From contig NZ_CP108106.1 of NCBI RefSeq assembly GCF_041435195.1, forward strand, positions 8,135,001 through 8,199,000: 64,000 bases of DNA. Direction: 5' to 3'. Each line of letters opens with the position of its first letter. Position 1 is the stretch's first letter. The notes below the pieces were generated by a model. That model had not been told where the DNA came from, searched no databases, and was given only the letters and a program-made list of their open reading frames with translations. Shown piece by piece: positions 8,079 through 15,321 of the stretch. The position numbers and the translations under genes are program-made. The DNA is from Streptomyces sp. NBC_00224 (lineage in GTDB: Bacteria; Actinomycetota; Actinomycetes; Streptomycetales; Streptomycetaceae).

Positions 8079-9065
8079 ATGCCCCTCACCCACCGGGTCG
8101 TCATCGCGGTCTTCCCCGATGTCGACCTCCTCGACGTCACCGGCCCGGCCGAGGTGTTCGCCCTGGCCAACCGGGAGACCGCGGGCCGCGCCGGCTACCA
8201 GGTCCGGCTGGCCGGGCCGGTCGCGGGCGAGGTGCGGACGTCGGCGGGCGTGCGGCTGCTGGCCGATCTGGGCTTCGCTGAGGTCGGCGGGCAGGTGGAC
8301 ACCCTGCTGGTGCCCGGCGCGGTCGACATGACCGACGACGGTCCCGTCGCCCGTATCGACACCGACGTGGTGGCCTGGGTGAAGGAGACCGCCCCGTACG
8401 CCCGGCGGGTCGCGTCCGTGTGTGTGGGCGCGCACCTGCTGGCGGCGGCCGGGCTGCTCGACGGGAAGACCGCGACCACCCACTGGTCGACCGCCGCCCA
8501 GCTCGCCGCCGATCATCCGGCCGTCACCGTCGACCCGGACCCGATCTTCGTACGCACCGACCGCGGCCGGGTGTGGACCGGGGCCGGGATCAGCGCGTGC
8601 CTGGACCTCGCGCTGGCCCTGGTGGCCGAGGACCTGGGGGAGGACGTCGCGCTGGCGGTGGCCAGGCAGCTGGTCATGTACCTCAAACGGCAGGGCGGGC
8701 AGAGCCAGTTCTCCGTCCCGCTCAGTCGGCCCGCCGCCTCCCGCCGTGACATCGACGAGCTGCGGCTGTGGATCTCCGAGCACCTCGACGAGGATCTGTC
8801 CGCGCAGGCCCTGGCTGCCCGGATGTGCCTGAGCGAGCGGCATTTCGCGCGTGTCTTCAAGCAGGAGACCGGCGCCAGCCCCGCCACGTACGTCGAGGCG
8901 GCCCGGGTGGAGGCGGCCCGGCGCCTGCTTGAGACCACGGACTGCCCCCTCGACCAAGTCGCGGCCACAGCCGGGTTGGGCTCGGCCGAGACCCTGCACC
9001 GGGCGTTCAAGCGACAGCTGGCCACCACGCCCGCGGCGTACCGCCGCCGCTTCCGTACCACCTGA
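8079..9065 (+). CDS. GlxA-family regulator (DJ-1/PfpI domain + AraC helix-turn-helix)
   Basis: 328 residues. The N-terminal half is a DJ-1/PfpI (glutamine amidotransferase-like) domain, with VASVCVGAHLLAAAG at about 110-124 carrying the nucleophile-elbow Cys. The C-terminal half is an AraC DNA-binding domain with two helix-turn-helices (LSAQALAARMCLSERHFARVFK, then LDQVAATAGLGSAETLHRAF). Proteins of this layout usually activate neighbouring catabolic genes. The isochorismatase gene starts 88 bp downstream on the same strand, a common pairing, so it is the likely target. The ATG start fits the family; the upstream 220 bp holds no gene. Confidence 0.92.
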   Translation: MPLTHRVVIAVFPDVDLLDVTGPAEVFALANRETAGRAGYQVRLAGPVAGEVRTSAGVRLLADLGFAEVGGQVDTLLVPGAVDMTDDGPVARIDTDVVAWVKETAPYARRVASVCVGAHLLAAAGLLDGKTATTHWSTAAQLAADHPAVTVDPDPIFVRTDRGRVWTGAGISACLDLALALVAEDLGEDVALAVARQLVMYLKRQGGQSQFSVPLSRPAASRRDIDELRLWISEHLDEDLSAQALAARMCLSERHFARVFKQETGASPATYVEAARVEAARRLLETTDCPLDQVAATAGLGSAETLHRAFKRQLATTPAAYRRRFRTT

Positions 9066-9153
9066 CCGAGTCCCGTCCCACTCACCCCGGACCCCGGCGC
9101 GCGAGCGCGACACGGCGCTTCGCCATGCCCGATTCACCCATGAAAGGCACCCG

Positions 9154-9804
9154 ATGAACCCGAACCAGCCCGCAACTCGGCCCGAGACGGCTCAGCCCTC
9201 CACGACCCTGCGCGACGTGATCGGCCTGGACGACCAGCCGCCCCGGCTGAGCGAGTCCGTCCTCATCATGATCGACTTCCAGAACACCTACCGCACCGGG
9301 GTGATGGCCCTCGACGGCGCGGACGAGGCCGTCGCGGCCGGTGCCCGCCTCCTGGCGCGTGCCCGCGCCGCCGGTACCCCGGTCGTCCACATCGTCAACG
9401 ACGGCGGCGAGAACACCCCGTACGACATCCGCGCCCACATCGGCGCCATCAGCGACGAGGTCGCTCCGGTGGACGGCGAGCCGGTCGTGGTCAAGCAGTT
9501 CCCCAACGCCTTCCACGCCACCGAACTGGAGAAGACCCTGGCCGACTTGGGCGCGGCCGCGGGCGGCGGCAAGGACCTGATCCTGGCCGGGTTCATGACG
9601 CACATGTGCGTCAACTACACCGCCCAGGGCGCCTTCAACCTCGGCTACCGCCCCACGGTCGTCGCCGAGACCACCGCGACGCGCGCCCTCACCACGCCCG
9701 ACGGCACGGTCCTGCCCGCGCCGACCCTCCAGGCCGCAGCCCTGACCACGATCACGGACCTGTTCGGCACGGTCGTCCCCACGGGCGAGGCCCTCCCTGT
9801 CTGA
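9154..9804 (+). CDS. Isochorismatase-family cysteine hydrolase
   Basis: 216 residues of the isochorismatase/nicotinamidase fold, which hydrolyses amide or enol-ether bonds through a Cys nucleophile. The triad is visible: Asp41 in IMIDFQNTY, Lys114 in VVVKQFPNAF and Cys152 in GFMTHMCVNYTA, with the cis-peptide region before it. The family covers nicotinamidase, N-carbamoyl hydrolases and others, and the sequence alone does not fix the substrate. An N-terminal extension of about 30 residues is less conserved. It follows the GlxA regulator and is probably regulated by it. Confidence 0.88.
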   Translation: MNPNQPATRPETAQPSTTLRDVIGLDDQPPRLSESVLIMIDFQNTYRTGVMALDGADEAVAAGARLLARARAAGTPVVHIVNDGGENTPYDIRAHIGAISDEVAPVDGEPVVVKQFPNAFHATELEKTLADLGAAAGGGKDLILAGFMTHMCVNYTAQGAFNLGYRPTVVAETTATRALTTPDGTVLPAPTLQAAALTTITDLFGTVVPTGEALPV

Positions 9805-9976
9805 CCCCCATCCGGCGGTGCGCGGCAGAACCTGCTTCCCTGCCGCGCGCTCGCCGTGCCAGGAGGCTCGGGGGTGTCCGAGCGCGCCGTATGGTGCGCT
9901 CCGGTACGGCAGGGAGCCCGGCGCGCATGCCTTCGCGCCCTGTCCGGCACCACGGCCCATCTGGTTGATTCACAGG

Positions 9977-10960
9977 GTGAATTCGGCAGCCGATACCGCC
10001 CTGCCCTATCCCTCCGGCTGGTTCTGCCTGGCCCCGTCCCACGAGCTGGCCGCGGGGGCCGTGCTGACCCGCAGGCTGGCCGGTGAGGACGTCGTCCTCT
10101 ACCGGACCCGGCCCGGTGCGGCCCACGCCGTACGGCCCTACTGCCCCCATCTGGGTGCCCATGTGGGCGTCGGCGGGACGGTCGAGGGTGAAAACCTCCT
10201 CTGCCCCTTCCACCGCTTCGCGTTCGCCCCGGACGGTACGTGTGTGAGCGCACCCGGCAGCCTGCCGCCGCGCGCCCGCCTCGCGCACCTGCCCGTACGA
10301 GAACGCAACGGCATGCTGTTCGTCTGGTACGGCCACGGTGGAGCCGCGCCCGGTTGGGAACTCCCGGACGAGCTCGGCACCGCGGCCCCCACCTCCTGGT
10401 GGACCCGCGACGTGGCCACCCATCCGCAGGAGGTCATCGAGAACATCGTCGACTACCGGCACCTGGCCGCCCTGCACGGCGCGTCAGCGCAGGAAGTGGC
10501 CCCGCCGGAGATCCAAGGGCCGTTTCTGCGCCTGCACTTGCGCTTCGGTGTGGAACGCCACCGCAGGGCGGAGCGCCTCTTCGACGGTACCCAGCAGGAG
10601 GTGCTCATGGGCGGACTCGGCATCCTGCTCACCCGGCTCCCGCTGCCCCGTTTCGGCCTGCTGTTCCACCTGTGGAGCCTGCCGACCCCCATCGGCCCCT
10701 GGGAGTCCCGGCTTCGCTGCGCCGCCTCCTGCACCGTGACCGACCGACGCCGCTTCCCCGGCCCCGGTCTCCTGCGCAGCCCACTCACCGGGATCGCGGC
10801 CCATGCCATGCGCAGGGCCGCGGTCGAACTGCTGGAGCAGGACATCCCGATCTGGAACCACAAGCGGTACCAGCCCCACCCCCGGCTGGCCCGCGGCGAC
10901 GAGATGATCAGCCGTTTCCGGCGCTGGGCCCGGCAGTTCTATCCGGACGGCTTGTCGTAG
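9977..10960 (+). CDS. Rieske non-heme iron oxygenase (KshA/DAF-36-like)
   Basis: About 327 residues. The N-terminal Rieske [2Fe-2S] domain has Cys56-x-His58 (YCPHLG) and Cys76-x2-His79 (LCPFHRF). The catalytic domain has the mononuclear iron motif ENIVDYRHLAALHG, with the Asp bridging residue and two His ligands, and QDIPIWNHKRY near the C-terminus, typical of the sterol/ketosteroid oxygenase branch. It would hydroxylate or desaturate a ring compound using electrons from a reductase, and no reductase or ferredoxin gene adjoins. GTG 9977 gives a family-like N-terminus, but the ribosome binding site is weak and the frame is open upstream to 9818. Confidence 0.85.
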   Translation: MNSAADTALPYPSGWFCLAPSHELAAGAVLTRRLAGEDVVLYRTRPGAAHAVRPYCPHLGAHVGVGGTVEGENLLCPFHRFAFAPDGTCVSAPGSLPPRARLAHLPVRERNGMLFVWYGHGGAAPGWELPDELGTAAPTSWWTRDVATHPQEVIENIVDYRHLAALHGASAQEVAPPEIQGPFLRLHLRFGVERHRRAERLFDGTQQEVLMGGLGILLTRLPLPRFGLLFHLWSLPTPIGPWESRLRCAASCTVTDRRRFPGPGLLRSPLTGIAAHAMRRAAVELLEQDIPIWNHKRYQPHPRLARGDEMISRFRRWARQFYPDGLS

Positions 10961-11136
10961 GGCCGGCGAAGCCGGGCGGACGCCTCCCCATGGCTGCGCC
11001 GGTGACATATCACGGCACCCGCCGGGAGCGGGCGTTTCCCGGCCGGTGCCGTAGCGCGGGAGGAAGGGAGGTCCTGCTGCCGCTACGGTGAGAGCCGGAG
11101 CTCTGGTTCTTTTGGCGGATCCGCAGGGAGGAACCA

Positions 11137-12906
11137 ATGGGTGGGGTCGGGCGGGACGGGGCGCGGCCGCTGTCGCGGCTGAGGCTGGATCAGCTGCTCG
11201 ATGAGCTCCAGGTGCGCATCGACACGGTGCGCAACACGCGTGACCGGTTGCACGCGCTGCTGGAGTCCGTTCTGGAGGTCGGCCAGGAGCTGGATCTGCC
11301 GCAGGTGTTGCGGAGGATCGTCGAGGCCGCGGTGGTGCTGGTCGACGCGGAGTACGGGGCGCTCGGCGTCATCGGACAGGGGCGGCGGCTGGCGCAGTTC
11401 CTGCCGGTGGGGATCGGCGACGAGACGCAACGCAGGATCGGTCATCTGCCGTCGGGACACGGGCTGCTGGGCGAGCTGATCCGCCACCCCGTGGCGCTTC
11501 GGCTCGCCGAGTTGTCGCAGCATCCGGCGTCCTCCGGCTTTCCGGCCGACCATCCGCCGATGCACTCGTTCCTGGGGGTCCCGATCCGGGTGGGGGAGGA
11601 GGTCTTCGGCAACCTCTATCTGACGGAGAAGCGCGGTGGCGCCGAGTTCGACGAGGAGGACGAGGCCGTCCTGTCGATGCTGGCGGTGGCCGCCGGGGTG
11701 GCGATCCAGAACGCCCGCCTCTACGAGGAGGTGCGGCTGAGGGAGCGGTGGCTGGAGGCCGGTGCCGAGGTCACCAGTGCACTGCTGTCGGGGGTGCCGG
11801 AGTCGCAGGTTCTGGAGGTGCTGGTCGAGCGTGCGCGTGAGATCACCTCGGCCGAGCTGGGCGTGGTGGACCTGGTGGAGGCGGCGACCGGCGAACTGCA
11901 AGGCGCCCTGGCCCTGGGCCGCGGGGCGGCGAAGCACCAGGGACTGGCCCTGCCGGTGGACGGGACGCTCGCGGGCGCGGCCATGAGCTCGGGTTCGGCC
12001 GTCGTCACCGCGGATGTGCGGAAGGACCCACGGGTGACGCACGGGCCCGACCGGTGGGAGGGGCTCGGGCCCGCGGTGGCGGTGCCGATGAGCACCCGGG
12101 ACGGTGTGCGGGGGGTGCTGCTGCTGGCGCGCGGGGCGGGGCAGCCGCCGTTCAGCGAGGCGGAGAGCAAGCCCCTGCGCGGGTTCGCCGACCAGGCGGC
12201 GCTCGCGCTGGAACTCTCCGACCGGCGCCGGGACGCGGAGCAGGTGAGCATCCTGGAGGACCGCGACCGTATCGCGCGGGACCTTCACGATCTCGCGATC
12301 CAGCGGCTGTTCGCCACGGGGATGACGCTGCAGAGCGCGCAGCGTTTCGTCCAGCATCCGGAAGCCATGGAACGGGTCGGCCGGGCGGTGGACGACCTCG
12401 ACACCACCATCAAGATCATTCGCTCGACGATCTTCGGGCTGCGTGCGCACGACGGGCCCGGGACGGGGCCGGGGCTGCGGATACGGATGGTGCGGGCGCT
12501 GGAGGGCGTCGCGCCCGCGCTCGGCTTCACGCCCGCACTGCGTATGGAGGGGCTGATCGATGTCGATGTGCCCGGCGACGTCGCCGAGGACGTGCTGGCG
12601 GTGCTGGGGGAGTCACTGACCAATGTGGCCCGCCACGCGAACGCCACGGCGGCCGAGGTGGTGCTGGTGGTGCGCGGCGGGGAGGTCGCGCTGACCGTCA
12701 CCGACAACGGGATCGGGATCCCCGTCGGGGCCGGGCGGCGCGGCGGTCTGCGCAACCTCGCGGAGCGGGCCGACGGGCGGGGCGGGACGTGTGTCGTGGA
12801 CGCGGCGGAGGGAGGGGGCACACGGCTGGAATGGCGAGTTCCGCTGGGTGGCCGGCGCCCCGGGGTCAACGGTGCCGGGCGTCCGGAGGGAGCTGGGCCG
12901 CGATGA
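11137..12906 (+). CDS. GAF-domain sensor histidine kinase (DevS/OsdK-like)
   Basis: 589 residues, soluble. Two GAF domains (about 48-200 and 215-360) are followed by a HisKA_3 helix with RIARDLHDLAIQRLFATG (His384) and an HATPase domain (ESLTNVARHANAT, DNGIGIP). This is the layout of mycobacterial DevS/DosT and Streptomyces OsdK, which sense oxygen or redox through heme in GAF-A. The first GAF keeps the HPPMHSFLGVPI stretch near the DevS heme pocket, but whether heme binds cannot be decided by eye. GGGAGG precedes the ATG. Its 3' end overlaps the convergent response regulator by 41 bp. The neighbours (CBS, Usp, phosphoketolase) fit a hypoxia/dormancy role. Confidence 0.9.
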   Translation: MGGVGRDGARPLSRLRLDQLLDELQVRIDTVRNTRDRLHALLESVLEVGQELDLPQVLRRIVEAAVVLVDAEYGALGVIGQGRRLAQFLPVGIGDETQRRIGHLPSGHGLLGELIRHPVALRLAELSQHPASSGFPADHPPMHSFLGVPIRVGEEVFGNLYLTEKRGGAEFDEEDEAVLSMLAVAAGVAIQNARLYEEVRLRERWLEAGAEVTSALLSGVPESQVLEVLVERAREITSAELGVVDLVEAATGELQGALALGRGAAKHQGLALPVDGTLAGAAMSSGSAVVTADVRKDPRVTHGPDRWEGLGPAVAVPMSTRDGVRGVLLLARGAGQPPFSEAESKPLRGFADQAALALELSDRRRDAEQVSILEDRDRIARDLHDLAIQRLFATGMTLQSAQRFVQHPEAMERVGRAVDDLDTTIKIIRSTIFGLRAHDGPGTGPGLRIRMVRALEGVAPALGFTPALRMEGLIDVDVPGDVAEDVLAVLGESLTNVARHANATAAEVVLVVRGGEVALTVTDNGIGIPVGAGRRGGLRNLAERADGRGGTCVVDAAEGGGTRLEWRVPLGGRRPGVNGAGRPEGAGPR

Positions 12907-13555
12907 CCGCGGCCTGGACGCGGCGCTCGACGCCCAGCTTCGACAGGAGCCGGGAAATGTTGTTCTTGACCGTCTTCTCGGAGAGGTAGAGGTGCTTTCC
13001 GATCTGGCGGTTGGTGAAGCCCTCGCCGATCAGATCGAGGATCTCGCGTTCGCGCTCGGACAGGCCCGCGAGCCGCTGGTCCCCGGCGGGAACATCCTCC
13101 GCCGAGGGGCCCCGCAGCGTGCTCATGAGCCGCGCGGTGGTGGCCGGATCGAGCATCGACTGCCCCGAGGCGACCGTACGCACCGCCGCGACGAGGTCGG
13201 TTCCCTTGATCTGCTTGAGGACGTAACCGGCCGCCCCCGCCATGATCGCGTCCAGGAGAGCGTCGTCGTCATCGAACGACGTCAGCATCAGGCAGGACAA
13301 CTCCGGTGTGCGGGACCTGAGTTCGCGGCAGACGGTGATGCCGTCGCCGTCGGGCAGGCGTACGTCCAGGATCGCCACGTCCGGCCGCAGGGCCGGGCCG
13401 CGCGCCAGGGCCTGCTCGCTGGTCGAGGCTTCGCCGAGGACGGTGATGTCGGGCTCGGCGTCCAGCAGGTCGTGCAGCCCGCGGCGCACCACCTCGTGGT
13501 CGTCGACCAGGAAGACCCCGATGGTAGGCCTGGAGTCGTGTTCCCTTGCGGCCAT
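12866..13555 (-). CDS. NarL-family response regulator (DevR/OsdR-like)
   Basis: 229 residues. The receiver has VDDH, phosphoacceptor Asp64 in AILDVRLPDG and the conserved Lys in GYVLKQIKGTD. The LuxR-type output domain reads LSEREREILDLIGEGFTNRQIGKHLYLSEKTVKNNISRLL, which is the DevR/DosR-like form (KTVKN). ATG 13555 begins the conserved segment; a longer frame to 14167 overlaps the next gene antisense-like and is not credible. A GGGCCG-AA-CGGTCC box stands about 70 bp upstream, consistent with autoregulation. The partner kinase is convergent rather than co-transcribed, which is unusual for a pair. Confidence 0.9.
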   Translation of the reverse strand: MAAREHDSRPTIGVFLVDDHEVVRRGLHDLLDAEPDITVLGEASTSEQALARGPALRPDVAILDVRLPDGDGITVCRELRSRTPELSCLMLTSFDDDDALLDAIMAGAAGYVLKQIKGTDLVAAVRTVASGQSMLDPATTARLMSTLRGPSAEDVPAGDQRLAGLSEREREILDLIGEGFTNRQIGKHLYLSEKTVKNNISRLLSKLGVERRVQAAVIAAQLPPDARHR

Positions 13556-13622
13556 GCCGCCCCCTGATGCGGTGTGGTTGCCTCTGTGTCCGATCGTGAC
13601 GTACAGGGCGGTGCGGGGAACA

Positions 13623-13636
13623 GGGCCGAACGGTCC
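13623..13636. promoter_or_regulatory. OsdR/DevR-type box 1 (GGGCCG-AA-CGGTCC)
   Basis: Palindrome with 5 of 6 matching arm bases, 68 bp upstream of the response regulator ATG. The same element recurs at 14211 and 15146 within 1.6 kb, always in gaps next to stress-type genes. Confidence 0.6.
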
Positions 13637-13647
13637 ACACGGCGTGG

Positions 13648-14112
13648 TCACCGTGCGGGTCCGCTTCCGTGGGGTGCGTACAGGTCGAGCAGCCGCATCC
13701 GTGCCTGTGTCAGCCGGTGGGCGAGGACCTGACCGACCCACTGGGCGACGGCCGCGCCCAGCTGGGGATCGTTGTCGCACATCAGCCGCACGGACAGGGC
13801 GTCGAACTCGTACGCGCGCACCGGTGTGGTCGCCTCGCCGCCGAAGTGCCACACGTGGGGAGCGAACAGCCAGGACCAGCCGACGAGTTCGCCGGCGACC
13901 AGGCTCTCGATCGCGGCCGAGCGGCGGCCCGGGACGTGCATGTCCAAGGTCACCTGGCCTGTGCGCACGACCCAGAAGCGGTCGGCCTTGCGGCCCTCTT
14001 CGAACAGGCGGGTGCCCACGTGGAAGCTCACCTCGCGAGCGGTGTTCATCAGCCGGCTCCGGTGCTTCGCGGGCAGCGCGACCGTCATCCGGACGGCTTG
14101 TTTGGTGTCCAT
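13648..14112 (-). CDS. Cyclic-nucleotide-binding (Crp-like sensor) domain protein without DNA-binding domain
   Basis: 154 residues. It consists of a single cNMP-binding beta-roll (FHVGTRLFEEGRKADRFWVVRTGQVTLDM, then SLVAGELVGWSWLF, the phosphate-binding-cassette position) plus a C-helix. The helix-turn-helix of Crp/Fnr proteins is absent, so it is a stand-alone sensor or protein-interaction module. Such proteins recur in actinomycete dormancy-type islands beside Usp and CBS proteins. It lies between the response regulator and CBS genes on the same strand with its own box upstream (14211). Ligand unknown. Confidence 0.8.
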   Translation of the reverse strand: MDTKQAVRMTVALPAKHRSRLMNTAREVSFHVGTRLFEEGRKADRFWVVRTGQVTLDMHVPGRRSAAIESLVAGELVGWSWLFAPHVWHFGGEATTPVRAYEFDALSVRLMCDNDPQLGAAVAQWVGQVLAHRLTQARMRLLDLYAPHGSGPAR

Positions 14113-14210
14113 TGCCGTGGTTCCTCTCGGGAGGTGGGCAACTCCGCCTGGAAGGCTGCCACTTCATGGGTGATGTCGATGCCGGACGGACGCCGGGAGC
14201 GGGGAGCCAG

Positions 14211-14224
14211 GGGCCGAACGGCCC
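14211..14224. promoter_or_regulatory. OsdR/DevR-type box 2 (perfect GGGCCG-AA-CGGCCC)
   Basis: Perfect 6-bp arms around AA, 98 bp upstream of the cNMP-binding protein ATG. This is the best copy of the repeated element in this island. Confidence 0.65.
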
Positions 14225-14284
14225 TCGCGCCGGGTTGGGCAGGTCGGATTACCGCCGCGCGGGCGGCGGTAATCACCGCCCCTC

Positions 14285-15016
14285 TCAGAGCTTGCGCAGC
14301 CAGTCGTCGGCGATGCCGTGCACGGCCGGTTCGTCCGGGTGCAGATGCGAATCGTCGAGCTGGTAGCCGAGCTCGTCGACGACGGCGACGACTCCGTCCA
14401 CCATGCGCGACATACGTACCGCGAGGGGGATCTCACTGCGCCGTTCCAGCTGCCCGGACAGGGTCACCACGCCCTCCCGCACGGTGATGTCGATCGTGCC
14501 GTGCGACAGCCACAGGGTCCCGACCAGCACGTCCCGGACGACCTCGGCGCGGATCTCGTCGTCCGAGCGCAGGAAGACCTGGAGGAGGTCGTGGCGGGTC
14601 ACGATGCCGACGAGCCGGTCCTCGGCGTCCAGCACGGGGAGGCGTTCGACGCGGTGCGCCGCCATGGTCCGGGCGGCGACGGCGATCGTGCCGTCGGCGC
14701 GCACGGTGATCGGCGGGCGGGACATCAGCTCACCCGCCGTCCGGGCCCGGGCCTTCTTCCTTCGGGCGCGTGCACCGCGCCCGAAGGAGGCGGGCCGGAA
14801 CCGGCGGGGCGGCTCGTACGGGTCCTCCGCCTCCGTCTGCCGGGCCATCAGGTCGGTCTCGGACAGGACGCCGACGACCTTGTCGTCGTCGTCCACCACC
14901 GGAAGCCCGCTGATGTGATGCTCTGCCAGCAGCCGGGCGATCTCCTTGAAGGGGACCGATGTGCGCGTGCTCACGACGTCGCTCGTCATGACCGAGCCGA
15001 CCTTGGCGTGTTTCAC
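14285..15016 (-). CDS. CBS-pair and BON domain protein
   Basis: 243 residues. A first CBS motif (VGSVMTSDVVSTRTSVPFKEIARLLAEHHISGLPVVD, about 7-45) and a second (AGELMSRPPITVRADGTIAVAARTM) form a nucleotide-sensing CBS pair separated by an Arg/Lys-rich linker (GRGARARRKKARAR). The C-terminal BON domain (about 180-235) may bind membrane or phospholipid. This architecture is common in Streptomyces hypoxia/stress regulons. GTG 15016 was chosen because GAGGAGG lies just upstream; the frame is open to 15076. The upstream region carries boxes shared with the divergent phosphoketolase gene. Confidence 0.88.
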   Translation of the reverse strand: MKHAKVGSVMTSDVVSTRTSVPFKEIARLLAEHHISGLPVVDDDDKVVGVLSETDLMARQTEAEDPYEPPRRFRPASFGRGARARRKKARARTAGELMSRPPITVRADGTIAVAARTMAAHRVERLPVLDAEDRLVGIVTRHDLLQVFLRSDDEIRAEVVRDVLVGTLWLSHGTIDITVREGVVTLSGQLERRSEIPLAVRMSRMVDGVVAVVDELGYQLDDSHLHPDEPAVHGIADDWLRKL

Positions 15017-15116
15017 GACTTCCTCCTCATCGCGGCCTTCGCGGGTACGGGTCGTGCGGACATCGAGGGCGGTCACCCCGCTCGGCCGGGCGAGAACCGT
15101 GTGGCCATGCGAGCAG

Positions 15117-15180
15117 CCTGTCCCGCCGGCACCGCGGCGGGACAGGGGCCGAATGACCCCTCCGCAGGGCCGGTTCGCCC
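15117..15180. promoter_or_regulatory. Divergent regulatory region: inverted repeat plus OsdR/DevR-type boxes 3 and 4
   Basis: A perfect 11-bp inverted repeat, CCTGTCCCGCC / GGCGGGACAGG (15117-15127, 15136-15146), is followed directly by box 3, GGGCCGAATGACCC (15146-15159), and a half-matching box, GGGCCGGTTCGCCC (15167-15180). They stand 100-165 bp upstream of the CBS-BON start and 140-205 bp upstream of phosphoketolase, and could serve both. The rest of the 305-bp gap 15017-15321 shows nothing else. Confidence 0.6.
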
Positions 15181-15321
15181 CTGTATCCCGCCACCGGCCC
15201 GGTGCCAGTCTCCGGGAGCGGGGCCGCGACGGCCGCCCACCCCGAGGTGAGCCGGACGACTGAGCACCCCCGTACGCGGTACCCCTACCGACGGCACGCC
15301 CCCGACGAAGCCGGAGACACC

